7,556 nucleotides of DNA from Bacteroidales bacterium UBA4621 (GTDB lineage Bacteria; Bacteroidota; Bacteroidia; Bacteroidales; Paludibacteraceae): assembly GCA_002387325.1 (NCBI GenBank), contig DGIN01000048.1, forward strand, positions 1 through 7,556, in the 5' to 3' direction. Each line of letters starts with the position of its first letter. Position 1 is the first letter of the stretch. The notes under the pieces are model-generated. The model was not told the origin of the DNA and did not search any database. It was given only the letters and a program-made list of their open reading frames with translations. Both the position numbers and the translations under genes were made by a program. This document shows positions 1-6,619 of this stretch, piece after piece.

Positions 1-1230
1 AGCGGCAAGAAAGGCGACCACCTGATTGGCGACTACTACGTGCGCTTCGATGTCGAGTACAAGAAGCAAATCCGCGACCTGATGGCGCAAGGTATGGACG
101 AGGAAACCGCCAAGAAAGAGGCACCGCTCATCAAAGAGGCGCAGGCTATGCTGCTCAAATGGGAGCAGGGCGACCCCGAGGTGCGTGCGCTCTGGCAGAA
201 AATGAACAGTTGGGTATATGCCGGCTTCGATGAGACCTACAAGCAGATGGGCGTCAGTTTCGACAAGATTTACTATGAGTCGGACACCTATCTCGAGGGT
301 AAGAAAGAGGTGGAACGCGGTCTGAAAGAAGGCTTGTTCTACCGCCGCCCCGACGGCTCCGTATGGGCTGACCTTACGAAAGACGGTCTGGACGAGAAAC
401 TGCTGCTCCGTTCCGACGGCACGTCGGTCTATATGACGCAGGACATCGGTACTGCCAAACTGCGCTTCCAAGACTATCCCATAGACAAGATGGTCTATGT
501 GGTGGGCAACGAGCAGGAGTACCACTTCAAGGTGCTGTCTATTCTCCTCGACCGTCTCGGCTTCCCGTTTGGCAAAGAGTTGGTGCATTTCAGTTACGGA
601 ATGGTCGAACTGCCCAATGGCAAGATGAAGAGCCGTGAGGGTACGGTGGTGGACGCCGACGACCTGATGGCGCAGATGATTGCCGATGCCCGTGAGATTT
701 CCAAAGACAAAGTGAATACCCTGCCCGACATCACCGCCGACGAGGCAAACGATATAGCGCGTATCGTGGGTTTGGGCGCATTGAAATACTTTATTCTCAA
801 GGTCGATCCGCGCAAGAATATGCTCTTCAACCCCGCCGAGAGTATCGACTTCAATGGCAATACAGGACCCTTTGTCCAATACACCTACGCGCGTATTCAG
901 AGCGTACTGCGCAAGGCGGAAGCAAATCACGATAGCAAGGACTTTAATGACCTTAAAGTTCTTAATGGCAAGGAACTGGCACTTATCCGGCGTTTGGCGG
1001 ATTATCCCGCTGTAGTGCGTCAGGCGGGCAATGATTTCTCGCCTGCCGTGATTGCCAACTATGCCTATGCGCTGGCGTGCGATTTCAACTCGTTCTACCA
1101 CGACTACAGCATCCTCAACGAACCCGATGCAACCGTCCGTGCTATGCGTCTGACCCTCTCCGCTACTGTGGCAAAGGTCATCCGCAGTGCGATGTCCCTG
1201 CTCGGCATTGAGGTACCTGACAGAATGTAA
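1..1230 (+). CDS. argS: Arginyl-tRNA synthetase, C-terminal 409 residues (5' end outside window)
   Basis: Class I aminoacyl-tRNA synthetase that charges tRNA-Arg with arginine in the cytoplasm. The frame is open from base 1 and encodes SGKKGDHLIGDYYVRFDVEY before the GTG at 40, so that GTG is an internal valine and not a start; the gene runs in from the left. Visible parts: the end of the catalytic Rossmann domain, with VYMTQDIGTAKLRF (partial residues 143-156) and the KMSKS-equivalent loop KMKSREG (208-214, bases 622-642) that stabilises the adenylate; then the alpha-helical DALR anticodon-binding domain, beginning near GPFVQYTYARIQSVL (289-303) and running to the stop. Full-length homologues are near 600 residues, so about 190 N-terminal residues, including the HIGH motif, lie outside. 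The stop is TAA. The next gene begins 35 bases on with no terminator between, so read-through is likely. Identity is very secure. Confidence 0.96.
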   Translation, partial: SGKKGDHLIGDYYVRFDVEYKKQIRDLMAQGMDEETAKKEAPLIKEAQAMLLKWEQGDPEVRALWQKMNSWVYAGFDETYKQMGVSFDKIYYESDTYLEGKKEVERGLKEGLFYRRPDGSVWADLTKDGLDEKLLLRSDGTSVYMTQDIGTAKLRFQDYPIDKMVYVVGNEQEYHFKVLSILLDRLGFPFGKELVHFSYGMVELPNGKMKSREGTVVDADDLMAQMIADAREISKDKVNTLPDITADEANDIARIVGLGALKYFILKVDPRKNMLFNPAESIDFNGNTGPFVQYTYARIQSVLRKAEANHDSKDFNDLKVLNGKELALIRRLADYPAVVRQAGNDFSPAVIANYAYALACDFNSFYHDYSILNEPDATVRAMRLTLSATVAKVIRSAMSLLGIEVPDRM

Positions 1231-1265
1231 AAACTGAATATAAAACAATTAAATCCTTTTGTGTT

Positions 1266-2411
1266 ATGAAAAAGAGCATTTTCTTGGCTGCTTTGGCAGT
1301 CGTTGCAGCGGTATCTGCCGGCTGCGACAAAGAGCGTTTTACGCCTGAGCACGATTCAACGGAATTGTGGCCGGCGATGAGTAATGAAAACGGAAAATAT
1401 GGTTACATCAATGAAAAAGGGGTATTTGCCATCGCTCCAGACTATGATGTGGCAACAGGCTTCTCTTGCGGCTATGCTTGGGTAGGAAGCGGTGATAATA
1501 CCTTCTTTGTTGATACCAAAGGCAAAATGCAGAACGCACCGCACTTTGATGATGCACAGAGTTTTTATTATAAGTACGCCTGCGTGGAAGTGGACGATTT
1601 GTACGGTATGCTGAATACCAAATTCAAATACGCTATCCAACCGATTTTCTATGGATTAAGCAATATGGGCGACAATGGTTTGGCTGTCGCACAGCAGACG
1701 GAAGACGGCTTGTGCGGTTATGTTAATAGCAAGGGTGATTGGAAAATACAACCGATCTATGAATATGCAGAGCCGTTCCGTAATGGTCTTGCTATCATTG
1801 AGTTGGGCGACAAAGAGGGCGTAATCAATGACAATGGCGAGTTTATTATTCCACCCACGTACGATAATTTGAAAGATGTCGGTGATGGTTTGACTGCTTA
1901 CAGGTTGAGTGAGAAATGGGGGGTGTTGGACAAGAAAGGCAAAGTGCTGATTGCGCCGGTGTATGATGGTCTCGGTACTATGGTGGATAACAACCTTTTG
2001 CCTGTTGCCCAAAACGGGAAATGCGGTTACCTGAACAGTAAAGGCGATACCAAAATTAATTTCGTATATTACGTTGCGTATCCTTTCTTTGAGGACTATG
2101 CCTTTGTACAACAATCCGAAAACGGTGTGTGGATGTCTATCAATGCCAAAGGTACGATCCAATTTCCGCTGTTGAATAACGAGAATCCGGTAACAGGATT
2201 TCATAATGGTCTGGCACTTGTTACATCGTATGATAGTGAGACGCGGCAACAGACGTATCGTTATATCAACGTGAAAGGTGAAACCATCTATTCGTGGAAA
2301 GAGGATTATAACAGTTATTATAATGCACCTGTGCGTCAAACGGATAACGAGAGTTCCCGATTGCAGCAACTCATAGAGATGACCCTGCATTTCGATTCAC
2401 GCAACCTGTGA
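1266..2411 (+). CDS. WG-repeat lipoprotein, cell envelope, function unknown
   Basis: A 381-residue predicted lipoprotein. Residues 1-19 form a signal peptide (K2 K3, then a hydrophobic run) ending in VSAGC, so Cys20 is the expected lipidated residue; serine at -3 of the lipobox is unusual but tolerated in Bacteroidota. The mature chain is almost entirely WG-type beta repeats of roughly 35-45 residues. Their cores are near residues 44-60 (KYGYINEKG), 80-94, 112-128, 149-165 (CGYVNSKGDWKIQPIY), 184-199, 217-233 (KWGVLDKKGKVLIAPVYD), 252-268, 288-302 and 331-344. Later copies are more degenerate and often lose the W of the WG pair. Such repeats are known from surface or periplasmic proteins and probably form a beta-propeller or solenoid; ligand and partner are unknown. 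Acidic and basic residues right after Cys20 (DKER) leave surface export open. The DNA is visibly more AT-rich than argS. It probably shares the argS transcript, which fits proximity more than shared function. A strong terminator follows. Confidence 0.86.
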   Translation: MKKSIFLAALAVVAAVSAGCDKERFTPEHDSTELWPAMSNENGKYGYINEKGVFAIAPDYDVATGFSCGYAWVGSGDNTFFVDTKGKMQNAPHFDDAQSFYYKYACVEVDDLYGMLNTKFKYAIQPIFYGLSNMGDNGLAVAQQTEDGLCGYVNSKGDWKIQPIYEYAEPFRNGLAIIELGDKEGVINDNGEFIIPPTYDNLKDVGDGLTAYRLSEKWGVLDKKGKVLIAPVYDGLGTMVDNNLLPVAQNGKCGYLNSKGDTKINFVYYVAYPFFEDYAFVQQSENGVWMSINAKGTIQFPLLNNENPVTGFHNGLALVTSYDSETRQQTYRYINVKGETIYSWKEDYNSYYNAPVRQTDNESSRLQQLIEMTLHFDSRNL

Positions 2412-2430
2412 TTTATCGCATATAATGACA

Positions 2431-2467
2431 ACGCACACCTGACATTGCTCGGGTGTGCGTTTTTTTT
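2431..2467 (+). terminator. Intrinsic terminator after the WG-repeat gene
   Basis: A perfect 9-bp stem, ACGCACACC at 2431-2439 pairing with GGTGTGCGT at 2452-2460, closes a 12-base loop and runs straight into T bases at 2460-2467. It lies 20 bases past the WG-gene stop and ends just before the stop of the convergent AraC-type gene at 2473. Read from the minus strand the hairpin is followed by TGTCATTATA, a poor U-tract, so it should act mainly on plus-strand transcripts. Confidence 0.92.
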
Positions 2468-2472
2468 GTGGG

Positions 2473-3624
2473 TTACTGTTCTACCCGTGTGCTTTCGCAG
2501 TATTCCATAGGCGAACAACCGGCGATGGCGGTGAAATTGCGCCACGCACTGGTGCGGGAGCGATACCCTGCGTCATAGAACAGATTCTGTAGGTTTTGGG
2601 CGGGATTGCTATGCAGTTGCTCCTGTATATATGCCACGCGGCGGCGGTTGATCATATCGGGGTAACTGTCATATCCCAACTGCTTGATGCCTAATTGCAG
2701 ATACCGTCGGTTGGTGCGCACCATACGTATCAAGTCGTCTTGTGTCAGGTCAGGGTTCTGCCATATATCGGGATTGTCCAACGCCATTTGTATGCGCTGC
2801 GAGACCTCTGTAATAACGTCTGACTTTTGTTCCGGTTCTTCCGATGGCTGTGTCTCCTCCGGCAGTTCCAACGTTACTACGGGCGGCAGGTAATCCGATT
2901 CTTCCGTAGGAGTGGGGCGCAGTACGTTCAGACGCACTACCAACTCGATGTATAAAATCAAGAGGGTCAGACCGATATACAATGCTTCGTGTGCAATATT
3001 TGCCCAGAAAAGACGCAACCCGCGGCTGGCAAAATAGGTAATGGTCATACACAGCGTAATGACCACTACTGCCCGTACCCACTCCAACGGGGCATTGCTG
3101 TTCCGCCAGTTATGCTGCATCAGCAGAAGCCATATACCATAAGGAATAAAGATAAAGGTCAGTACAATGCGCAGCCATACATTCGGTTCGCGGATATAGG
3201 TAACGATGTCATTGATGGTATAAAGCGGGCGTATGTCAAGATGGTGCAGCATCAGCAATGCCGCCATAAAAACCAGCCATGGAGACAGTAGCAGCAACCC
3301 GCGCCGCCAGTCTATCCAGCCGGGGCGCAGCATCTCTATCGGGTAGAGCCATAGCAGAAAGAAAATCAAGAATCCGAAGAGAATAATCATCGGATCCATC
3401 AGCAGAAAACCGCCTGCATACTCGGGGGCGCACAGGGCGATGACTATCTCTCCCAGCGAGGCGATGGACGAGGTAAGAAAGAAAAAAGCGATGAACAGGC
3501 GTGAACGGTCGCTTTGGCGTTTATGTTCGACAAAAACAAGATATGCCGCCACTGCTTCCAGAACCATATTCAGGAAGAAAAGCCCCATTGTGACGGTATG
3601 GGTATTGGATAGTGTGCCGAACAT
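2473..3624 (-). CDS. Membrane-embedded AraC-family transcriptional regulator
   Basis: A 383-residue protein with an N-terminal membrane domain and a C-terminal AraC-type DNA-binding domain, numbered from the ATG at 3624. About seven hydrophobic helices are visible near residues 13-32, 43-65, 74-95, 109-125, 150-169, 182-199 and 206-231. A proline- and glutamate-rich linker (about 238-268, with LELPEETQPSEEPEQ) follows. The two helix-turn-helix segments are near 290-340 (LTQDDLIRMV...YPDMINRRRVAYIQEQL) and 345-378 (NLQNLFYDAGYRSRTSAWRN then AIAGCSPMEY), the second matching the AraC signature. This is the layout of one-component regulators that sense a signal at the membrane and bind DNA from there; ligand and target are unknown. 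A longer frame starts at TTG 3657, but that start sits in the loop and arm of a strong hairpin and adds 11 residues of no clear value, so I prefer ATG 3624; ATG 3588 is possible. It lies 69 bases downstream of pepD on the same strand. Confidence 0.88.
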   Translation of the reverse strand: MFGTLSNTHTVTMGLFFLNMVLEAVAAYLVFVEHKRQSDRSRLFIAFFFLTSSIASLGEIVIALCAPEYAGGFLLMDPMIILFGFLIFFLLWLYPIEMLRPGWIDWRRGLLLLSPWLVFMAALLMLHHLDIRPLYTINDIVTYIREPNVWLRIVLTFIFIPYGIWLLLMQHNWRNSNAPLEWVRAVVVITLCMTITYFASRGLRLFWANIAHEALYIGLTLLILYIELVVRLNVLRPTPTEESDYLPPVVTLELPEETQPSEEPEQKSDVITEVSQRIQMALDNPDIWQNPDLTQDDLIRMVRTNRRYLQLGIKQLGYDSYPDMINRRRVAYIQEQLHSNPAQNLQNLFYDAGYRSRTSAWRNFTAIAGCSPMEYCESTRVEQ

Positions 3625-3637
3625 TGCAGATGTGTAC

Positions 3638-3680
3638 TGCAAAAGACTGCTTAGCAAAACCTGTTAAGCAGTCTTTTGCA
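3638..3680 (-). terminator. 16-bp perfect hairpin between pepD and the AraC-type gene (terminator or attenuator)
   Basis: Plus-strand arm TGCAAAAGACTGCTTA at 3638-3653 is perfectly complementary to TAAGCAGTCTTTTGCA at 3665-3680, with an 11-base loop. It begins 14 bases after the pepD stop and ends 13 bases before the preferred start of the next gene. The A4 and T4 runs lie inside the stem, a form seen in bidirectional or weak terminators, but no U-tract follows outside the stem in either direction. It could end the pepD transcript, attenuate read-through into the regulator gene, or protect the pepD 3' end. Confidence 0.65.
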
Positions 3681-3693
3681 ATCAGTAGCGTTT

Positions 3694-5139
3694 TTATAAT
3701 GCTTTCAGTGTAGCAAGCAGGAATTGGTAGAATTTCTGTACGGTCTTGATGTTCACACGCTCATCGGGGGAGTGGGGATGCTCAATAGTAGGACCGAAGG
3801 AAATCATGTCCATACCCGGGTAGTTGCGTCCGATAATACCGCACTCCAAACCCGCATGGATGGTGATAACCCGCGCCTCTTGGTTGAACTCCTTTTTATA
3901 AATGTCTTTCATTACCTCAAGGATATGGCTGTGCAGATTGGGTTTCCAGCCGGGATACGAACCCGAGAACTCCACCTTGGCACCTGCCAGCGAGAACGCA
4001 GAATCGATAACCGACTGCAGTTCCTCTTTGCGCGACTCCACCGACGAGCGGGTGAGGCAGTAAACGAGTATCTGTTTGCCTTGCGTCTCAATCATAGCGA
4101 GATTGTTGCTGGTCTCGACCACATCGGGCATTTCGGGTATCATACGATATACGCCGTGCGGCACGATGGTGATGGCGTGAATGAGGAAATCCTGAACGTC
4201 TTCGGGCAGTTCCACTTTCGGACACTCCACCTCTTCGGCGGTCAGCGAGATATTGTCCTCTACACCATCGTATTCGCGGATAAAGAGGTCTTCATAATCG
4301 GCTATCAAATCAAGTACGTCGTCTTTGTTCTCAGCGGGGATGGTGATGAGCGCACTTGCTTCGCGAGGGATGGCGTTGCGCAGACTGCCGCCCTCTACAT
4401 AAGCCAGACGCGCTTCATAGTTAGCCACTGCGTCTTTCAGGAAACGGAACAGCAGTTTGATGGCATTGGCACGCTGCATATTGATGTCGCAGCCCGAGTG
4501 CCCGCCTTTGCAACCGCGCAGCGCAACACGCAACGCGATGTCGCCCTCTTCGGTATCTACGGGTTCGAAGTCGAAAGTCGCCGTGGTGTCCACGCCGCCG
4601 GCACAGCCGACATAGAGTTCGCCTTCGCTCTCCGAATCAAGGTTAATCAGCGTTTTGCCTTTCAATACACCGCCTTCGAGGGCGAATGCACCGTACATAC
4701 CGGTCTCTTCGTCCACGGTGAAAAGAGCCTCCAAGGGAGGATGAACCACGCTCTTGTCTGCCAGAATAGCCATAGCCGTAGCCACACCGATACCGTTGTC
4801 CGCACCCAGAGTGGTACCCTTGGCGGTTACCCACTCGCCGTTCTCTTCTATGTAAGCTTGTATAGGGTCTTTCTCAAAATCAAATTCAATATCGGAATTC
4901 TTCTGCGGCACCATATCCATATGACCTTGCAGAATAACACCGGGATGGGTCTCTTTGCCCTCGCTGGCAGGCTTGCGGATAAGCACGTTGCCTGTCTCGT
5001 CCACAATAGTCTCCAAACCCAGACTGCGTCCGTAGTTGGCAATAAATTCCGAGATCTCTTTCTTCTTTCCGCTCGGGCGGGGAATTTGGGTGAGTTTGTA
5101 GAAATTGTTCCACAAACTCTTTGGTTCAAGATTTTTCAT
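3694..5139 (-). CDS. pepD: Cytosolic aminoacyl-histidine dipeptidase (PepD, M20 family)
   Basis: Zinc dipeptidase of 481 residues, matching the family's length of about 480-490, that cleaves Xaa-His and many other unblocked dipeptides in the cytoplasm. All M20 metal and catalytic motifs are present in order: HMDMVPQ with H73 and D75; GADNG with bridging D114; DEETGM with catalytic base E144 and ligand E145; NLDSE with D168; and the C-terminal EHPHSPDERV (453-462) with the last histidine ligand, H454 or H456. Residues of roughly 200-390 form the lid/dimerisation domain typical of the subfamily, including GGHSG (212-216). There is no signal peptide. The ATG at 5139 opens directly into the conserved N-terminus (SLWNNFYKLTQIPRPSGKKK). 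The preceding AT-rich stretch has no Shine-Dalgarno. ansA lies 247 bases upstream on the same strand and an AraC-type gene follows after a hairpin. Assignment is secure; substrate range is inferred from the family. Confidence 0.96.
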   Translation of the reverse strand: MKNLEPKSLWNNFYKLTQIPRPSGKKKEISEFIANYGRSLGLETIVDETGNVLIRKPASEGKETHPGVILQGHMDMVPQKNSDIEFDFEKDPIQAYIEENGEWVTAKGTTLGADNGIGVATAMAILADKSVVHPPLEALFTVDEETGMYGAFALEGGVLKGKTLINLDSESEGELYVGCAGGVDTTATFDFEPVDTEEGDIALRVALRGCKGGHSGCDINMQRANAIKLLFRFLKDAVANYEARLAYVEGGSLRNAIPREASALITIPAENKDDVLDLIADYEDLFIREYDGVEDNISLTAEEVECPKVELPEDVQDFLIHAITIVPHGVYRMIPEMPDVVETSNNLAMIETQGKQILVYCLTRSSVESRKEELQSVIDSAFSLAGAKVEFSGSYPGWKPNLHSHILEVMKDIYKKEFNQEARVITIHAGLECGIIGRNYPGMDMISFGPTIEHPHSPDERVNIKTVQKFYQFLLATLKAL

Positions 5140-5386
5140 ATTCGTTGGTTTTTTGTTTAATTTGCAAATCCTGTAAATGTTCCGTTTTTATGCTAATCCG
5201 CAGCAAAGAAATTAACGACTAATTAACGGATTAAAAAACGATAATGTTTTAATAATCAATTAATGGCAATACGGCGCAGCCGTCCGTTTGCAAAACACCC
5301 CACAATATGCCTATTTGAATATATTTGATTGTATTTGTTTCCCTAAAATTATATGACCTTTAATGAACATTAATGGAGAAAAAATA
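5140..5386. other. AT-rich intergenic region between ansA and pepD
   Basis: These 247 bases hold no credible gene. They should contain the pepD promoter on the minus strand, but no full TAnnTTTG box with a correctly spaced TTTG was found there. One near-match on the minus strand reads TTTCTTTG (plus 5204-5211). A TATATTTG at 5320-5327 is on the plus strand, where it faces no plus-strand gene. Other structure: a short hairpin ACGGC-GCA-GCCGT at 5271-5283 without a T-tract, and a palindrome TTAATG-AA-CATTAA at 5360-5373 just past the ansA stop. No clear ansA terminator is present. Confidence 0.5.
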
Positions 5387-6457
5387 TCACGGCTCCAGCA
5401 CGCTGTCGGTATTGTTCGAGGAGATGGACGGCACCGTCAGTTCGCCGCATAGGTTCTGCTGCAGCAAACGTTTTACTAAGTCGATATTGTCGGGATTCTC
5501 ACCCAGCAGATACATCATCTTTGTGAGCAGGGCTTCGGTAGTGATGTCGTAGCCCGATATGACACCCGCTTTGAGCAGATTCATGGATACGGCATAACGC
5601 CCCATCTCTACCGACCCCGTGTTGCACTGGGTCTTGTTGACGATGATGATACCGCGGTCAACCGCATTCCGCAACTGGCGGTACAGCCATTCCGACGAGG
5701 GGGCATTGCCCGCACCGAAAGTCTCCAATACCACTCCGCGCAGACCCGGCGTGGTCAATACCTGGTGGACAATCGTTTCCTGTATGCCGGGAAACAGCTT
5801 CAGTACACCCACATTCAAATCGGTCTTCACACGCAAACGGAGCGGCAGATTCGGGTTGTTGTAGTGAATCAGGTGCGGTTGGTAGGTGATGTGTACCCCC
5901 GCCTTGGCAAGGGCAGGGTAGTTGTACGAGTTGAATGCGGAAAAATGCTCGGCATTGCGTTTGGTGGTGCGGTTGCCGCGGAAAAGCCGATCCTCGAAAA
6001 ATACCGTTACTTCCGGCACTATCGGATTGCCGTATTCGTCTTTCGCGGCAGCTATCTCTATCGCGGTCAGCAGGTTCTCCTTGGCATCCGAACGCAATAG
6101 ACCGATGGGCAACTGGCTGCCCGTAAACACCACGGGCTTGCCTAAGTTCTCGAGCATAAAAGACAGTGCCGAAGCCGAATACGACATCGTGTCCGTCCCG
6201 TGCAATATGACAAATCCGTCATATCCGTCATAGTTGTCATATACCAAATGCGCCATCCTCGCCCAATTGGCAGGATTGACATCCGACGAATCAAGCAACG
6301 GATCAAACGCCTCAATCTCTATGTCTATATCACCGGTGAACAGCTCGGGCATAAAGGCTTTGAATGTCTGAATATCCGCCGGACACAACGCCCCCGTCGC
6401 CTTGTCGCGCACCATCGAAATGGTACCTCCCGTAAAAATCAGCAGTACTTTACTCAT
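5387..6457 (-). CDS. ansA: Type I (cytoplasmic) L-asparaginase
   Basis: Hydrolyses L-asparagine to aspartate and ammonia. The 356-residue product fits the asparaginase I family (about 340-350) and has no signal peptide, unlike the periplasmic type II enzymes. Visible catalytic elements: FTGGTIS with nucleophile Thr12; LHGTDTMSYSASALSFML (85-102) with the second active-site pair Thr88-Asp89; and RGNRTTKRNAE (160-170), whose Lys166 probably matches the catalytic lysine. The C-terminal domain carries TFGAGNAP (246-253) and KTQCNTGSVEMGRY (275-288); Cys278 falls where E. coli AsnA-type enzyme I (AnsA) binds allosteric asparagine, so allosteric control is plausible but inferred. The last ten or so residues (SSNNTDSVLE) look like a variable tail. 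The ATG at 6457 gives the complete beta-strand before TGGT and lies about 25 bases below a strong predicted promoter. pepD follows on the same strand. Confidence 0.95.
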   Translation of the reverse strand: MSKVLLIFTGGTISMVRDKATGALCPADIQTFKAFMPELFTGDIDIEIEAFDPLLDSSDVNPANWARMAHLVYDNYDGYDGFVILHGTDTMSYSASALSFMLENLGKPVVFTGSQLPIGLLRSDAKENLLTAIEIAAAKDEYGNPIVPEVTVFFEDRLFRGNRTTKRNAEHFSAFNSYNYPALAKAGVHITYQPHLIHYNNPNLPLRLRVKTDLNVGVLKLFPGIQETIVHQVLTTPGLRGVVLETFGAGNAPSSEWLYRQLRNAVDRGIIIVNKTQCNTGSVEMGRYAVSMNLLKAGVISGYDITTEALLTKMMYLLGENPDNIDLVKRLLQQNLCGELTVPSISSNNTDSVLEP

Positions 6458-6488
6458 AAACTCATTCCTGCATATTATTTTTGCATTG

Positions 6489-6520
6489 CAAAGTTACGCT
6501 TTTTCCGTGAATTGCACAAA
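6489..6520 (-). promoter_or_regulatory. Bacteroidota-type promoter of ansA
   Basis: On the minus strand the sequence reads TTTG (plus 6517-6520), a 20-base spacer, then TAACTTTG (plus 6489-6496). This matches the Bacteroidota sigma-factor consensus TTTG / TAnnTTTG at the expected spacing. Transcription should start near 6482, leaving a leader of about 25 bases before the ansA ATG. Confidence 0.85.
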
Positions 6521-6545
6521 TAAACGGATTTTTTTATAGTTTCTT

Positions 6546-6576
6546 TTTGTTTTTGTATATTCTGGCATAATGTTTG
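6546..6576 (+). promoter_or_regulatory. Probable promoter of the response regulator gene
   Basis: TTTG at 6546-6549, a 19-base spacer and AATGTTTG at 6569-6576 match the Bacteroidota promoter pattern with one departure (first base of the -7 box is A rather than T). Start of transcription would fall near 6583, about 37 bases before the ATG at 6620. It is weaker than the ansA promoter that faces the other way. Confidence 0.5.
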
Positions 6577-6583
6577 CTATAAT

Positions 6584-6605
6584 CATTCAAGTGAATGTTA
6601 AACAT
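6584..6605. promoter_or_regulatory. Candidate operator: two overlapping palindromes at the regulator's start site
   Basis: CATTCA-AG-TGAATG (6584-6597) is a perfect 6-bp inverted repeat, and ATGTT-A-AACAT (6595-6605) overlaps its end. They lie just below the predicted transcription start and before the response regulator ATG, a position suited to autorepression or to an mRNA leader structure. AT-rich DNA makes short palindromes by chance, so this is only a candidate. Confidence 0.3.
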
Positions 6606-6619
6606 TTAATTTATTTGAT

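Noticed and set aside
40..42. GTG as the start of argS
   Set aside because: The frame is open upstream to base 1 and encodes conserved ArgS sequence; the gene is simply cut by the window edge.
1656..2390. A 244-codon minus-strand open frame inside the WG-repeat gene
   Set aside because: It mirrors the repeat structure of the sense gene, has no domain or start signals, and the sense frame has a signal peptide and nine repeat cores.
3625..3657. TTG start for the AraC-type regulator, adding 11 residues
   Set aside because: The TTG is in the hairpin loop and the extra codons run through its arm; ATG 3624 sits just after the hairpin and before the first membrane helix.
3724..5160. A 478-codon plus-strand open frame covering nearly all of pepD on the opposite strand
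   Set aside because: PepD on the minus strand has every M20 catalytic motif in order and the right length. The antisense product has no recognisable domain and is explained by codon bias of pepD suppressing stops on the opposite strand.
5271..5283. ACGGC-GCA-GCCGT hairpin as the ansA terminator
   Set aside because: The stem is 5 bp with no T-tract on either strand and it lies over 100 bases past the ansA stop.
5320..5327. TATATTTG as a promoter -7 box on the plus strand
   Set aside because: The only upstream TTTG is about 29 bases away (5287-5290), too far, and both flanking genes are on the minus strand.
6200..6523. A plus-strand frame of 107 codons across the ansA start and promoter
   Set aside because: It lies antisense to the conserved TGGTI and GTD region of asparaginase and over its promoter; the product is low in credible features.
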